Source: Streptomyces specialis
GTDB taxonomy: Bacteria; Actinomycetota; Actinomycetes; Streptomycetales; Streptomycetaceae
DNA length: 64,000 bases
Direction: 5' to 3'
NCBI RefSeq assembly: GCF_001493375.1
Contig: NZ_LN929897.1
Span: 329,593 to 393,592 of the forward strand
Translations under genes and position numbers: made by a program
Notes under the pieces: generated by a model
What the model saw: only the letters and a program-made list of their open reading frames with translations
Databases searched by the model: none
What the model was told of the DNA's origin: nothing
Part shown: piece by piece, positions 1-7,793 of the stretch
How the letters are laid out: every line of letters begins with the position of its first letter
Position numbering within the stretch: position 1 is the stretch's first letter

Positions 1-61
1 GCTGCCCAAGGAACTCCGCCGGGACCTGCGCGCCGAGGCCGCCGCCAAGGTGCGGGGCTAG
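1..61 (+). CDS. ispH: IspH (HMBPP reductase), C-terminal end only
   Basis: Only the last 19 codons and a TAG stop are in the window, with the frame starting at base 2. The peptide ends LPKELRRDLRAEAAAKVRG. The core PKELRRDLR resembles the conserved end of IspH (LytB), where E. coli has PKELRVDIR. IspH is the [4Fe-4S] enzyme that makes IPP and DMAPP in the last step of the MEP isoprenoid pathway. Position next to ychF also fits Streptomyces gene order as I recall it. The catalytic domain is outside the window, so the call rests on this short tail. The stop overlaps the convergent stop of the next gene by a few bases. Confidence 0.7.
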   Translation, partial: LPKELRRDLRAEAAAKVRG

Positions 62-597
62 CCGGTCGTACCGGGGCGGGCCCGGCGGTCGGCGCGGCGG
101 CGGCGCAGCCGGTCCCGCAGCAGGGCGCGGCCCCTGCGCAGCAGCACGATCGCGGCGGCCGTCAGGGTCCCGGCGAACAGCCAGGGGGCCCGCAGGGCCA
201 GCTCCGTCACGGTGCTCACCGGCCCGTCCGTGGTGACCAGGCCGGTGGCGAACGCGATGGGCGCCGCGATCGGGGCGCAGATCAGGTCGGCCCGCCGGAC
301 CCACAGCGCCGCGGCGGCCGAGGTCAGGACGGACAGGGTGCCGTAGAGCGCGGGGGCCCCGCCGAGCAGGTCGCAGAACCAGGCGGCGGCCACCATGCCC
401 GCCGTGGTCAGCACGCCGCAGCCGAGGCCGGTCAGACGCGGCCGGGGCGGTCCGCCCCGCGCGCCGGGACCGGCCGCCGGACGGCGGCGCGGATGCCCGC
501 GCCCGGCCGCCCCGCCGGACGAGGGGCGAGGCACCCTCGTCCGCACCACGGCGGGCGGACGCCCTGTGTGACGAGTTGTGCGCGTTGTGTGATCCAC
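58..597 (-). CDS. DUF6542 family membrane protein
   Basis: 179 aa, ATG start. The first ~50 residues are an Arg/Pro/Gly-rich cytoplasmic tail. About four hydrophobic segments follow (roughly residues 55-78, 83-100, 105-122 and 134-152), and the protein ends in a strongly basic tail. This architecture, and the motif ADLICAPIAAPIAFATGLV, match the actinobacterial DUF6542 family commonly found beside ychF. No enzymatic residues are apparent and the function is unknown. It converges on ispH and diverges from ychF. The start was taken as the only ATG preceding the basic tail; a later start inside the tail is possible. Confidence 0.7.
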   Translation of the reverse strand: MDHTTRTTRHTGRPPAVVRTRVPRPSSGGAAGRGHPRRRPAAGPGARGGPPRPRLTGLGCGVLTTAGMVAAAWFCDLLGGAPALYGTLSVLTSAAAALWVRRADLICAPIAAPIAFATGLVTTDGPVSTVTELALRAPWLFAGTLTAAAIVLLRRGRALLRDRLRRRRADRRARPGTTG

Positions 598-750
598 GGG
601 ACCACGGTAAGCGCCGCCCGGCGGCGCGCGGGGTGATGGACACGCGTGCGGGCCGTATGACTGTCCGCCCGCACCGGCCGGGCCCGGGGCGCGGCGCCCG
701 TAGACTGGTGGACCGGCCCCCGTCCCGTTTCTCGCTCAGGGAAGTCTCAC

Positions 751-1839
751 GTGTCGCTCACGATCGGAATCGTCGGCCTGCCGAATGTCGGCAAGTCGAC
801 TCTTTTCAACGCCCTGACCAAGAACGACGTGCTCGCGGCCAACTATCCGTTCGCCACCATCGAGCCCAACATCGGCGTCGTCGGCGTCCCTGACGCGCGC
901 CTGGCCCGGCTCGCCGAGGTCTTCTCCTCGCAGCGGGTCATCCCGGCCACGGTGGACTTCGTGGACATCGCGGGCATCGTGCGCGGCGCCAGCGAGGGCG
1001 AGGGCCTGGGGAACAAGTTCCTGGCCAACATCCGCGAGTCCGACGCGATCTGCCAGGTCATCCGGGCCTTCCGGGACGAGAACGTCGTGCACGTGGACGG
1101 CAAGGTCTCGCCCAAGAGCGACATCGAGACCATCGACACCGAGCTGATGCTGGCCGACCTCCAGACCATCGAGAAGGTGCTGCCCCGGCTCCAGAAGGAA
1201 GCCCGGATCAAGAAGGACAGGCAGCCGGTCGTCAAGGCCGTCGAGGAGGCGAAGGCCATCCTGGAGGAGGGCCGCACGCTGTTCTCGGCGGGCATCGCCC
1301 AGGGCACCGAACGCGCCGAGCCGCTGCACGAGCTGCACCTGCTGACCGTCAAGCCGTTCCTCTACGTGTTCAACGTGGACGAGGAGGAGCTGACGGACGA
1401 GGCGTTCAAGGCGGAGCAGCGCGCCCTGGTCGCCCCGGCCGAGGCGATCTTCCTCAACGCCAAGCTGGAGTCCGACCTCGCCGAGCTGGACGAGGACGAA
1501 GCCCTGGAGCTGCTCCAGACCGTCGGCCAGAACGAGCCCGGCCTGGCCACCCTCGCCCGCGTGGGCTTCGACACCCTGGGCCTCCAGACCTACCTGACGG
1601 CGGGTCCGAAGGAGGCCCGCGCCTGGACGATCAAGAAGGGCGCGACGGCCCCCGAGGCGGCCGGGGTGATCCACACCGACTTCCAGAAGGGCTTCATCAA
1701 GGCCGAGGTCATTTCCTTCGAGGACCTGATCGAATCCGGCTCCGTCACCGAGGCCCGCGCCCGCGGCAAGGCCCGGATGGAGGGCAAGGACTACGTGATG
1801 CGCGACGGCGATGTCGTGGAGTTCCGCTTCAACGTGTGA
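751..1839 (+). CDS. ychF: Redox-regulated ATPase/GTPase YchF (Obg-like)
   Basis: 362 aa, the usual YchF length, with a GTG start preceded by CAGGGAAG. YchF is a ribosome-associated P-loop NTPase of the Obg family that hydrolyses ATP and is linked to translation and the oxidative stress response. The P-loop GLPNVGKST is at residues 9-17, DIAG (switch II) at 72-75, the NVDE specificity motif near 205, and a C-terminal TGS domain runs from about 275 to the end. The gene stands alone and is followed by a strong hairpin at 1885-1920. Nothing is unusual in it. Confidence 0.96.
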   Translation: MSLTIGIVGLPNVGKSTLFNALTKNDVLAANYPFATIEPNIGVVGVPDARLARLAEVFSSQRVIPATVDFVDIAGIVRGASEGEGLGNKFLANIRESDAICQVIRAFRDENVVHVDGKVSPKSDIETIDTELMLADLQTIEKVLPRLQKEARIKKDRQPVVKAVEEAKAILEEGRTLFSAGIAQGTERAEPLHELHLLTVKPFLYVFNVDEEELTDEAFKAEQRALVAPAEAIFLNAKLESDLAELDEDEALELLQTVGQNEPGLATLARVGFDTLGLQTYLTAGPKEARAWTIKKGATAPEAAGVIHTDFQKGFIKAEVISFEDLIESGSVTEARARGKARMEGKDYVMRDGDVVEFRFNV

Positions 1840-1884
1840 CCGTTCGATTACTTGAGCTGGATTGACCTGTCAAATACGCAGGTC

Positions 1885-1920
1885 GAACGGGGCTCGCCTC
1901 TCCTGAGGCGGGCCCCGTTC
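1885..1920 (+). terminator. Rho-independent-type hairpin after ychF
   Basis: Two 15-base arms (GAACGGGGCTCGCCT and AGGCGGGCCCCGTTC) pair with a single G-U wobble around a 6-base loop, 45 bases after the ychF stop. Pyrimidines (TCCTTTCC) follow. This is the expected terminator for ychF and insulates it from the toxin-antitoxin operon. Confidence 0.8.
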
Positions 1921-1973
1921 TCCTTTCCGTGCTGACCTGGTGCTGATTGTTCCGCCCCCCGCGCCTCTTCCCA

Positions 1974-1994
1974 GTGGTACGTTATGTGGTACCA
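1974..1994. promoter_or_regulatory. Candidate YefM-YoeB operator (two GTAC cores 12 bp apart)
   Basis: GTGGTAC occurs at 1974-1980 and again at 1986-1992. The GTAC cores sit exactly 12 bp centre to centre, ~24-40 bases before the antitoxin start. In E. coli yefM-yoeB the operator consists of two palindromes with TGTACA cores, also spaced 12 bp, bound by YefM and YefM-YoeB. The second copy extends to the perfect palindrome TGGTACCA (1987-1994). Function is inferred from position and spacing. Confidence 0.55.
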
Positions 1995-2015
1995 GTCCTG
2001 GAGGGAGTTCCGTCG

Positions 2016-2297
2016 ATGTCGATCACTGCCAGCGAGGCGCGCAAGGCTCTCTTCCCGCTGATCAAGAAGGTCAACGACGATCACGAGGCCATCGAGATCG
2101 TCTCCAAGCACGGGAACGCCGTGCTCGTCTCGGCCGAGGACTACGCCGCCCTGCGTGAAGGCTCTTACCTGTTGCGCTCGCCGGCCAACGCCCGCCGGCT
2201 GCTCAAGGCGTACGAGAACGCGCTTGGTGACATGGGGCTCTCCGAACGGGAGCTCATCGACCCTGATGCGTCGGGTGCCGAGAAGGGTGCCGTGTGA
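2016..2297 (+). CDS. yefM: Phd/YefM-family antitoxin
   Basis: 93 aa. The N-terminal part (residues 1-55: MSITASEARKALFPLI, then a stretch ending VLVSAEDYAAL) is the Phd/YefM DNA-binding fold. The C-terminal part (residues 56-93) is the acidic, extended toxin-wrapping tail. It should neutralise YoeB and repress its own operon. The ATG at 2016 is chosen because GGAGGG lies just upstream and family members begin MSI.ASEAR; the open frame runs 23 codons further upstream without a good ribosome site. It overlaps the toxin gene by 4 bases (GTGA), giving translational coupling. Confidence 0.93.
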   Translation: MSITASEARKALFPLIKKVNDDHEAIEIVSKHGNAVLVSAEDYAALREGSYLLRSPANARRLLKAYENALGDMGLSERELIDPDASGAEKGAV

Positions 2298-2548
2298 GGC
2301 TCGTCTTCGAAGAGGGCGGCTGGGAGGACTACACGTCATGGCTCAAGAACGACCGCAAGATGCTCGCCCGGATCAACAAGCTCATCGAGGACGTCCTGCG
2401 GGACCCCTTCACCGGGATCGGCAAGCCCGAGCCGCTGAAGTACCACCTGCCCGGGGCCTGGTCGCGGCGGATCGATGACGAACATCGCCTCGTCTATCTC
2501 GTCACGGACCGGGAGATCATCATCCTGGCGGCCCGCTACCACTACTGA
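2294..2548 (+). CDS. yoeB: Txe/YoeB-family mRNA interferase toxin
   Basis: 84 aa, the standard YoeB length, with a GTG start overlapping the antitoxin stop. YoeB cleaves mRNA in the ribosomal A site. The family signature is visible: LVFEEGGWEDYTSWL at the N-terminus, the segment KPEPLKYHLPGAWSRRID, then DEHRLVYLV and the C-terminal RYHY (active-site His-Tyr end). The ends are intact, so the toxin looks functional. The gene ends only a few bases from the truncated end of a hydrolase gene on the other strand (2549-2724), suggesting the module arrived by recombination there. Confidence 0.95.
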   Translation: MRLVFEEGGWEDYTSWLKNDRKMLARINKLIEDVLRDPFTGIGKPEPLKYHLPGAWSRRIDDEHRLVYLVTDREIIILAARYHY

Positions 2549-2724
2549 TGTCGGTTGGGCGCGTGCTCGGCCAGTTCGCGGGCCATCTCCCGCGGCACCG
2601 GCCGCACCCCGAAGGCACCGGAGTACAGCAGCACCCCCGGGTGCGGCCCGCCACGGTCGGGGAAGGCGGCGAACGCGTCGGCCAGGCCGTCCGGGGTGGG
2701 GATCCGCGGCATGGTGGTGGGCAT
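2549..2724 (-). pseudogene. Truncated dienelactone hydrolase, N-terminal remnant
   Basis: Reading leftwards from an ATG at 2724 with a good AGGAGA ribosome site, the peptide begins MPTTMPRIPTPDGLADAFA and continues to PHPGVLLYSGAFG and VPREMARELAEH. This is the N-terminus of actinomycete dienelactone hydrolase family proteins (normally ~240-250 aa). After about 55 residues the similarity stops abruptly and the frame closes next to the yoeB stop codon. The catalytic Cys/Ser-His-Asp region is absent. It is best read as a remnant cut by arrival of the toxin-antitoxin module or an associated deletion. An assembly join cannot be excluded, but no adapter sequence is visible here. Confidence 0.7.
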
Positions 2725-3021
2725 GGATTCTCCTGTCGTGGTTGACGCGGTGAGTCCGCGATCAACACGACGGAGGGGGGAGCCCGCGCCGAGGCGCGAG
2801 GTTCCCGGTCGAACGGCGGGCCCGCACTGGCCCGTACGGCGCTCAGGGAAGCACCGGGTCACCCATCCGTGCGCGGCGCGACGCCATCCCGGTGATCATG
2901 CGGCACAGCATGGCCCCGCGGGTTCGCGGAAACGGCCTTGGCCGGAACGGGAGAACGCGTCGCGTGGTCCCGCCCGATCGGTGGGATCGGACGGGATCGC
3001 GTCGACCGGCCCGGCAGCCGG
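2725..3021. other. Non-coding spacer
   Basis: No gene is supported between the truncated hydrolase and the cation-efflux gene. The stretch holds the remnant's ribosome site and upstream region. At its end (3004-3023) a small inverted repeat GACCGGC-N6-GCCGGTC overlaps the stop of the cation-efflux gene and could serve as its terminator. Confidence 0.4.
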
Positions 3022-3966
3022 TCAGGCCTGCGGCGGGGTGGGGGTCTCGGTGGGCTGCTCGCGGTAGATGTCGGGCTCCAGGTAGATCACGCGGGCGATG
3101 GGCTCGGCCGCGCGGACGCGGGTCTCGGCCTCGTCGATCGCCCGGGCGATGGTGATCGCGTCGTCGTCGTGCCGGACCGCGATCTTGGCGGCGACCAGCA
3201 GCTCCTCGGGACCCAGGTGCAGGGTGCGCATGTGGATGATCCGGGTCACCCGGTCGCCGTCCACGATCGCTTCCCGGATCCGGGCCACCGAGTCCTTGCT
3301 GCCCGCCTCGCCGAGGAGCAGCGACTTGGTCTCGGCCGCCAGCACGATCGCGATCGCCACCAGCAGGACGCCGATGCACAGGGTGCCGACGCCGTCCCAC
3401 ACGCCGTCGCCCGTGGCCAGGGCCATGCCGACGCCGCCGAGGGCCAGGACCAGGCCGACGAGCGCGCCGAGGTCCTCCAGCAGCACCACGGGCAGCTCGG
3501 GGGCCTTGGCGGTCCGCACGAACTGGGTCCAGGACTGCCCGCCGCGGACCTCGTTCGACTCCTTGATGGCCGTCCGGAAGGAGAACGCCTCGGCGATGAT
3601 CGCGAAGACGAGGACGCCGACCGGCCAGTACCAGTGCTCCAGCTCGTGCGGGTGCCGGATCTTCTCCACGCCCTCGTAGAGCGCGAAGACGCCGCCGACC
3701 GTGAAGAGCACGATGGAGACCAGGAACGCGTAGATGTACCGCTCCCTGCCGTAACCGAAGGGGTGCTCCTCGCTCGCGGCGCGCTTGGCCCGCTTGCCGC
3801 CGAGCAGGAGCAGTGCCTGGTTCCCCGAGTCGGCCACCGAGTGCACGCCCTCGGCGAGCATGGAGGAGGAGCCGCTGAACGCCGCCGCGGTGAACTTGCT
3901 CACCGCGATCGCGAGGTTGGCGCACAGGGCCGCCACGATCGCCTTTGTTCCGCCTGACGCGCTCAT
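3022..3966 (-). CDS. Cation diffusion facilitator (CDF) family transporter
   Basis: 314 aa from the ATG at 3966, chosen because GGAAGGAACC precedes it and homologs begin MSASGGTKAI; an upstream in-frame start would add 17 Arg-rich residues. CDF proteins export Zn2+, Fe2+ or other divalent metals by proton antiport. Six membrane segments are visible. The metal-site signatures are EGVHSVADSGNQ in TM2 (H and D) and LLEDLGALVG in TM5 (E and D). A C-terminal cytoplasmic domain (about residues 215-295) carries the usual beta/alpha metal-sensing fold. The substrate cannot be told from sequence. The gene is divergent from the GntR regulator; no metal regulator is adjacent. Confidence 0.9.
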   Translation of the reverse strand: MSASGGTKAIVAALCANLAIAVSKFTAAAFSGSSSMLAEGVHSVADSGNQALLLLGGKRAKRAASEEHPFGYGRERYIYAFLVSIVLFTVGGVFALYEGVEKIRHPHELEHWYWPVGVLVFAIIAEAFSFRTAIKESNEVRGGQSWTQFVRTAKAPELPVVLLEDLGALVGLVLALGGVGMALATGDGVWDGVGTLCIGVLLVAIAIVLAAETKSLLLGEAGSKDSVARIREAIVDGDRVTRIIHMRTLHLGPEELLVAAKIAVRHDDDAITIARAIDEAETRVRAAEPIARVIYLEPDIYREQPTETPTPPQA

Positions 3967-4104
3967 CGTTGTCCGGGGTTCCTTCCGTCGCTCTCGCCGG
4001 CCGCTCCGGCGGCACATTCTGTCAGGCCGTGGCCCGCCTGCACGCTTTCCCCGGCAGACCGGAAACGCTCATCACTTCGGGTGAAACTCTGGCCGTTCCT
4101 TGCG

Positions 4105-4145
4105 GTTGGCAACGGTGAGTCGCCAAGCTGTTGCCGATTGTCAAC
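4105..4145. promoter_or_regulatory. Possible GntR operator (two similar 9-mers)
   Basis: GTTGGCAAC (4105-4113, arms GTTG/CAAC) and ATTGTCAAC (4137-4145) are two near-palindromic 9-mers 32 bp apart, with GTTGCC (4130-4135) between them forming an additional inverted repeat with GGCAAC. They lie 50-90 bases before the regulator's start in the divergent region. Autoregulation is inferred. Confidence 0.3.
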
Positions 4146-4193
4146 ACGCGCCGCTCTCCGGGTGATCCGGGGAGCACCCCGAGGGAGGGGCCC

Positions 4194-4946
4194 GTGCCGT
4201 TCGGTGAGCAGCCCGCGTATCTACGCGTCGCGGAGGACCTTCGACAGCAGATCACCGACGGCACCCTGCCGCCGCACACCAGGCTCCCCTCGCAGGCCAC
4301 CATCCGCGCCCGGTACGGCGTGTCCGACACCGTGGCCCTGGAGGCGCGGAAGGTGCTGATGGCGGAGGGGCTGGTCGAGGGCCGGTCCGGCTCGGGGACG
4401 TATGTCCGGGAGCGGCCCGTGCAGCGCGCCATCTGCCGCAGCGGGTACCGGACGCTGGGGGAGTGCTCGCCGTTCCGGCAGGAGCAGGCCGACGAGCGGG
4501 TGCGGGGGACGTGGGAGGGGCGCAGCGACCGCGCCGAGGCGTCCGTGGCCGTCGCCGAGCGGCTGCGGATCGAGGTGGCGGAGCCGGTGATGTGCACGCA
4601 GTACGTGTTCCGTGTCGCGGGCGAGCCGACGATGCTCTCCACCTCCTGGGAGCCCCTGCGGCTGACCGGCCGCACGCCCGTGATGCTGCCCGAGCAGGGC
4701 CCGCTGGCGGGGCGCGGGGTGGTGGAGCGGATGGCGGCCATCGACGTCGTCGTGGACAACATGTCGGAGGAGGTCGGCGCGCGCCCCGCGCTGGCGGCGG
4801 AGGCGCGGCTGCTGGGCGGGCTGGCGGGCCATCCGGTGCTCGTCGTGGCCAGGACCTTCCGCGCCGGGGGAGTCCCGGTGGAGACGGCGGACGTGGTGGT
4901 GCCGGCGGACCGGTTCCGTCTGGCGTATCACCTGCCGGTGCGCTGA
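4194..4946 (+). CDS. GntR/HutC-type transcriptional regulator
   Basis: 250 aa from the GTG at 4194, selected because GAGGGAGGGG sits just upstream and homologs begin PFGEQPAYLRVAEDLR. Residues ~8-75 are a GntR winged helix-turn-helix (AYLRVAEDLRQQITDGTLP, RLPSQATIRARYGVS, VEGRSGSGTYV). Residues ~95-245 look like a UTRA ligand-binding domain of the HutC subfamily. The ligand is unknown. It stands alone, divergent from the CDF exporter and convergent with the phosphatase gene, so no regulated pathway is evident from context. Confidence 0.92.
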   Translation: MPFGEQPAYLRVAEDLRQQITDGTLPPHTRLPSQATIRARYGVSDTVALEARKVLMAEGLVEGRSGSGTYVRERPVQRAICRSGYRTLGECSPFRQEQADERVRGTWEGRSDRAEASVAVAERLRIEVAEPVMCTQYVFRVAGEPTMLSTSWEPLRLTGRTPVMLPEQGPLAGRGVVERMAAIDVVVDNMSEEVGARPALAAEARLLGGLAGHPVLVVARTFRAGGVPVETADVVVPADRFRLAYHLPVR

Positions 4947-4965
4947 CGGCCCGCCGGGCGCGGGG

Positions 4966-7443
4966 TCAGTCCGGGCCGCCGGGGAGGTCCAGCTCGAACC
5001 AGACCGTCTTGCCCACGGGCCGGCGCCGGGTGCCCCAGCCGCGCGACACCCGGGCCACCAGCGGCAGGCCCCGGCCGCCCTCGTCGTCGGGGGCGGCGGA
5101 CCGTTCGCACGGCGGGTCGGTGACCGGGTCGGTCACCTCGATCAGCAGCGAGGCGCCCAGCGCCATCCGCACCTCGACCGGGCCGTGGGCGTGCCGCACC
5201 GCGTTGGTGACCAGTTCGCTGACCAGCAGCCGCGCCGTCTCGGTCAGCGGGTCCAGGCCCCACGCGCGCAGGGTGTCCGCCACGGCGTGGCGGGCGCGGC
5301 GGACCTGGGCGCGTTCGGCGGGGAAGGTCCAGGACGCGGCGCGGTTCCCCGGCAGGCGGCCGAGGCGGGCGGCGAGCATGGCGATGTCGTCGGCGGTGGT
5401 GGTCTCCGCCGCGCGGGGGCGCAGCGCCTGGATGACGCCGTCGCAGACCTCCTCCAGCGTGGTGCCGGGCCCGGTCGTCCGTGTCAGCAGCGCGCACAGC
5501 CGGTCGATGCCCGAGGTGAGGTCCTCGCCGCGGTTCTCGATCAGCCCGTCCGTGTAGAGCACGAGCAGGGACCCCTCCGGCACGTCGATCCGGTGTTCCG
5601 TGAAGGTGGCGCCCTCGATGCCCAGCGGGGTGCCCGGGGGAAGGTCGAGCGCGGTGGCCGTCCAGCCGCCGGCCGCCGGATCCGGCCCGGCCAGTACGGG
5701 CGGCAGGTGTCCGGCCGTGGCCAGGGCGCAGATCCCGGTCGCCGGGTCGTAGGCGGCGTAGACGCAGGTGGCCAGCAGCGGGTCGTCGGGGTGCTGGGCG
5801 ATGTCCGCGCCCAGGTCGTTGAGCCGGCGCAGCACCTCGGCGGGGGGCAGCTCCAGGCCGGCGAGGGTTCGGGCGGCGGTGCGGAGGCGGCCCATGACCG
5901 TGGCGGCGCGGAGGCCGTGGCCGGTGGCGTCGCCCACCACGAACGCGACCCGGCCGCCGGTCAGCGGGATGACGTCGAACCAGTCCCCGCCGATCTCGGT
6001 CCCGGTGGCGCTGGGCAGGTAGCGGTGGCCGACCTCCACCCCGGCGATGTCGGGCAGCGACCGGGGGAGGAGGCTGCGCTGGAGCATCAGGGCGCCCTCC
6101 CGCTCCCGGACGTACAGGCGCGCGTTGTCCAGGGAGATCGCGGCCCGGTTGGCCACCTCCATGGCCAGGGTCAGGTCCTCCCGGTCGAACGCGGTCCGCC
6201 GCCCGGCGCGGCTGACGGCCATCAGCCCCAGGACCGTGCCCCGGGCCCGTAGCGGCACGGTCAGCAGGCAGTGGATGCCCAGCTCGCGCGCGGCGCCGAC
6301 CCGGGGGTCGTCCTCGCCGACGGCGGCGCCCAGCTCCCGCGGGGTCGCGGCGAGATGGGGGACGCCCGTGGTCAGCACGTTCTCGAAGACGGTCTCGTGC
6401 TGGGTGCCGAGGTCGCGGCCCGACTCGAAGATCATCTCGACGGCCGGGCCGTGGTCCTTCGCCGCCGTGCCGAGCTGGATCAGTGCCACGTCGGCCAGCT
6501 CGCCGATGGGCGGCGGCTCCTCGCCGTGGACGACGGACTTCAGGATCTCGACGCTGCAGTAGTCGCCGAACCGGGGCACCAGGGACTGGCAGAGGGTCTC
6601 GGCGATGAGCCGGACCTCCAGCAGGTCGCCGAGGGCGATGCCGACGTCGTCGAGGAGGGCGAGCCGCTGCCGGGCGCGCTCGACGCGGGTCATGGCGTCC
6701 CGGCGTTCGGTGATGTCCAGCACGACGCAGCTCACGCCGACCGCCCGCCCGGAGTGGTCCGTCAGGCGGCCGAACGACACGGACTGGGCGCCCCGGCCGT
6801 CGGGGGAGGCGGTGACCAGATCGGTCACCGAGCGGCCCGAGCGCAGCACCTCCCGCTGGAGCCGGTGGATCTCCCCCGCCATCGGCGGCGGCAGCACGTC
6901 GAGGACGGTCCTGCCGAGCACGGCCTCGGCGGGCGTGCCGTGCAGCCGGGTGAGGGCGTCGTTGACGCGGGTGTACCGCAGCTCGGCGTCGAACAGCGCG
7001 ACGCCGAGCTGCGAGGCCGTGAACAGGGAGTCAACGGCGGCGAGGTCCTGCTCGACGGCGGTCATCCGGCTGGTTTCCACCAGATTGGCCAGAATGAACC
7101 GCCCGAGCCCCGCGCCGTCCAGCCGCGTGGCGCGGCAGGCCAGTTCGACCAGATGTCCGTCGCGGTGGCGCAGGGTCAAGGTGCCGCGCCAGTGCCGATC
7201 TCCGGGGGCCGGTTCGAAGGCCCAGGCGCGGCCGTCGGGGGTGAAGTCGGTCAGGGGGCGGCCCACCGCGCGGTCGTCCGGCCAGCCGAGGATCTCCTCG
7301 GCCATCGGTGGCCACAGGGCGATGTCGCCGTCCACGGTCAGCAGAACGGTGGCGACGCGCAACACGTCGAGAAGGGAACGCCGGGCAGGGCGGCGGTCGG
7401 AGGCGTCTTCCTCGCCTCTCGGCCCGGAAGGTTCTGTGCGCAA
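4966..7443 (-). CDS. PAS-PAS-GAF-PP2C(SpoIIE)-HATPase multidomain phosphatase/kinase
   Basis: 825 aa. Domains in order: PAS (about 25-130), second PAS (about 140-250, ending VVLDITERRDAM), GAF (about 265-450), SpoIIE/RsbU-type PP2C phosphatase (about 465-680, with EIGGDWFDV, VGDATGHG and LYTDGLIE), and an RsbW-like HATPase_c serine-kinase domain (about 690-820, with LLVSELVTNAVRHA and GGRGLPLV). Such fused proteins signal through STAS anti-anti-sigma partners, here with redox/light/ligand sensing by PAS and GAF. No partner gene is adjacent. The start is a TTG (7443) with GGAG close upstream; it is uncertain because no ATG occurs before residue ~47. Confidence 0.9.
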   Translation of the reverse strand: MRTEPSGPRGEEDASDRRPARRSLLDVLRVATVLLTVDGDIALWPPMAEEILGWPDDRAVGRPLTDFTPDGRAWAFEPAPGDRHWRGTLTLRHRDGHLVELACRATRLDGAGLGRFILANLVETSRMTAVEQDLAAVDSLFTASQLGVALFDAELRYTRVNDALTRLHGTPAEAVLGRTVLDVLPPPMAGEIHRLQREVLRSGRSVTDLVTASPDGRGAQSVSFGRLTDHSGRAVGVSCVVLDITERRDAMTRVERARQRLALLDDVGIALGDLLEVRLIAETLCQSLVPRFGDYCSVEILKSVVHGEEPPPIGELADVALIQLGTAAKDHGPAVEMIFESGRDLGTQHETVFENVLTTGVPHLAATPRELGAAVGEDDPRVGAARELGIHCLLTVPLRARGTVLGLMAVSRAGRRTAFDREDLTLAMEVANRAAISLDNARLYVREREGALMLQRSLLPRSLPDIAGVEVGHRYLPSATGTEIGGDWFDVIPLTGGRVAFVVGDATGHGLRAATVMGRLRTAARTLAGLELPPAEVLRRLNDLGADIAQHPDDPLLATCVYAAYDPATGICALATAGHLPPVLAGPDPAAGGWTATALDLPPGTPLGIEGATFTEHRIDVPEGSLLVLYTDGLIENRGEDLTSGIDRLCALLTRTTGPGTTLEEVCDGVIQALRPRAAETTTADDIAMLAARLGRLPGNRAASWTFPAERAQVRRARHAVADTLRAWGLDPLTETARLLVSELVTNAVRHAHGPVEVRMALGASLLIEVTDPVTDPPCERSAAPDDEGGRGLPLVARVSRGWGTRRRPVGKTVWFELDLPGGPD

Positions 7444-7525
7444 GCTCCACGCCCCCGTCGGGTGTCCTCGCCGGGTCGGGTCCGGCGAGACAGGGCTGAA
7501 TATCCCTTATACCCGATTGTGCCCT

Positions 7526-7732
7526 CTATTGCGGGTGAGCGCGGCTGCCCAGGTCGACGCGCTCCACGAGATAGCTCGCCCCGTCGTCGGCGGGGTCCGC
7601 CGCACCGCTCAGACGCAGGCGCTGTATCAGGCGTTGCGCCTCGGCGCGCGTGGCGCAATGTCCTATGCGGTAACGGCCGCCGTTCGCGTCCTCGCGGACC
7701 ACCTGCCAGGGCTGCAGGGTGCTGCTGTTCAT
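7526..7732 (-). CDS. SPOR-like small protein
   Basis: 68 aa, ATG start with a strong GGGGGGTGAT ribosome site. The sequence MNSSTLQPWQVVREDANGG, then YRIGHCATRAEAQRLIQRL and a closing YLVERV, resembles the short SPOR-domain proteins conserved in Streptomyces (one beta-alpha-beta unit that may bind denuded peptidoglycan glycan). It has no signal peptide or membrane segment, so a periplasmic role is not shown. It lies upstream of, and in the same direction as, the PAS/PP2C gene, 82 bases away. Confidence 0.7.
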   Translation of the reverse strand: MNSSTLQPWQVVREDANGGRYRIGHCATRAEAQRLIQRLRLSGAADPADDGASYLVERVDLGSRAHPQ

Positions 7733-7793
7733 TCATCACCCCCCTTCTGCATATGCCAGACCATACGCCAGCGCCTCACCCACCGCACAGGGT

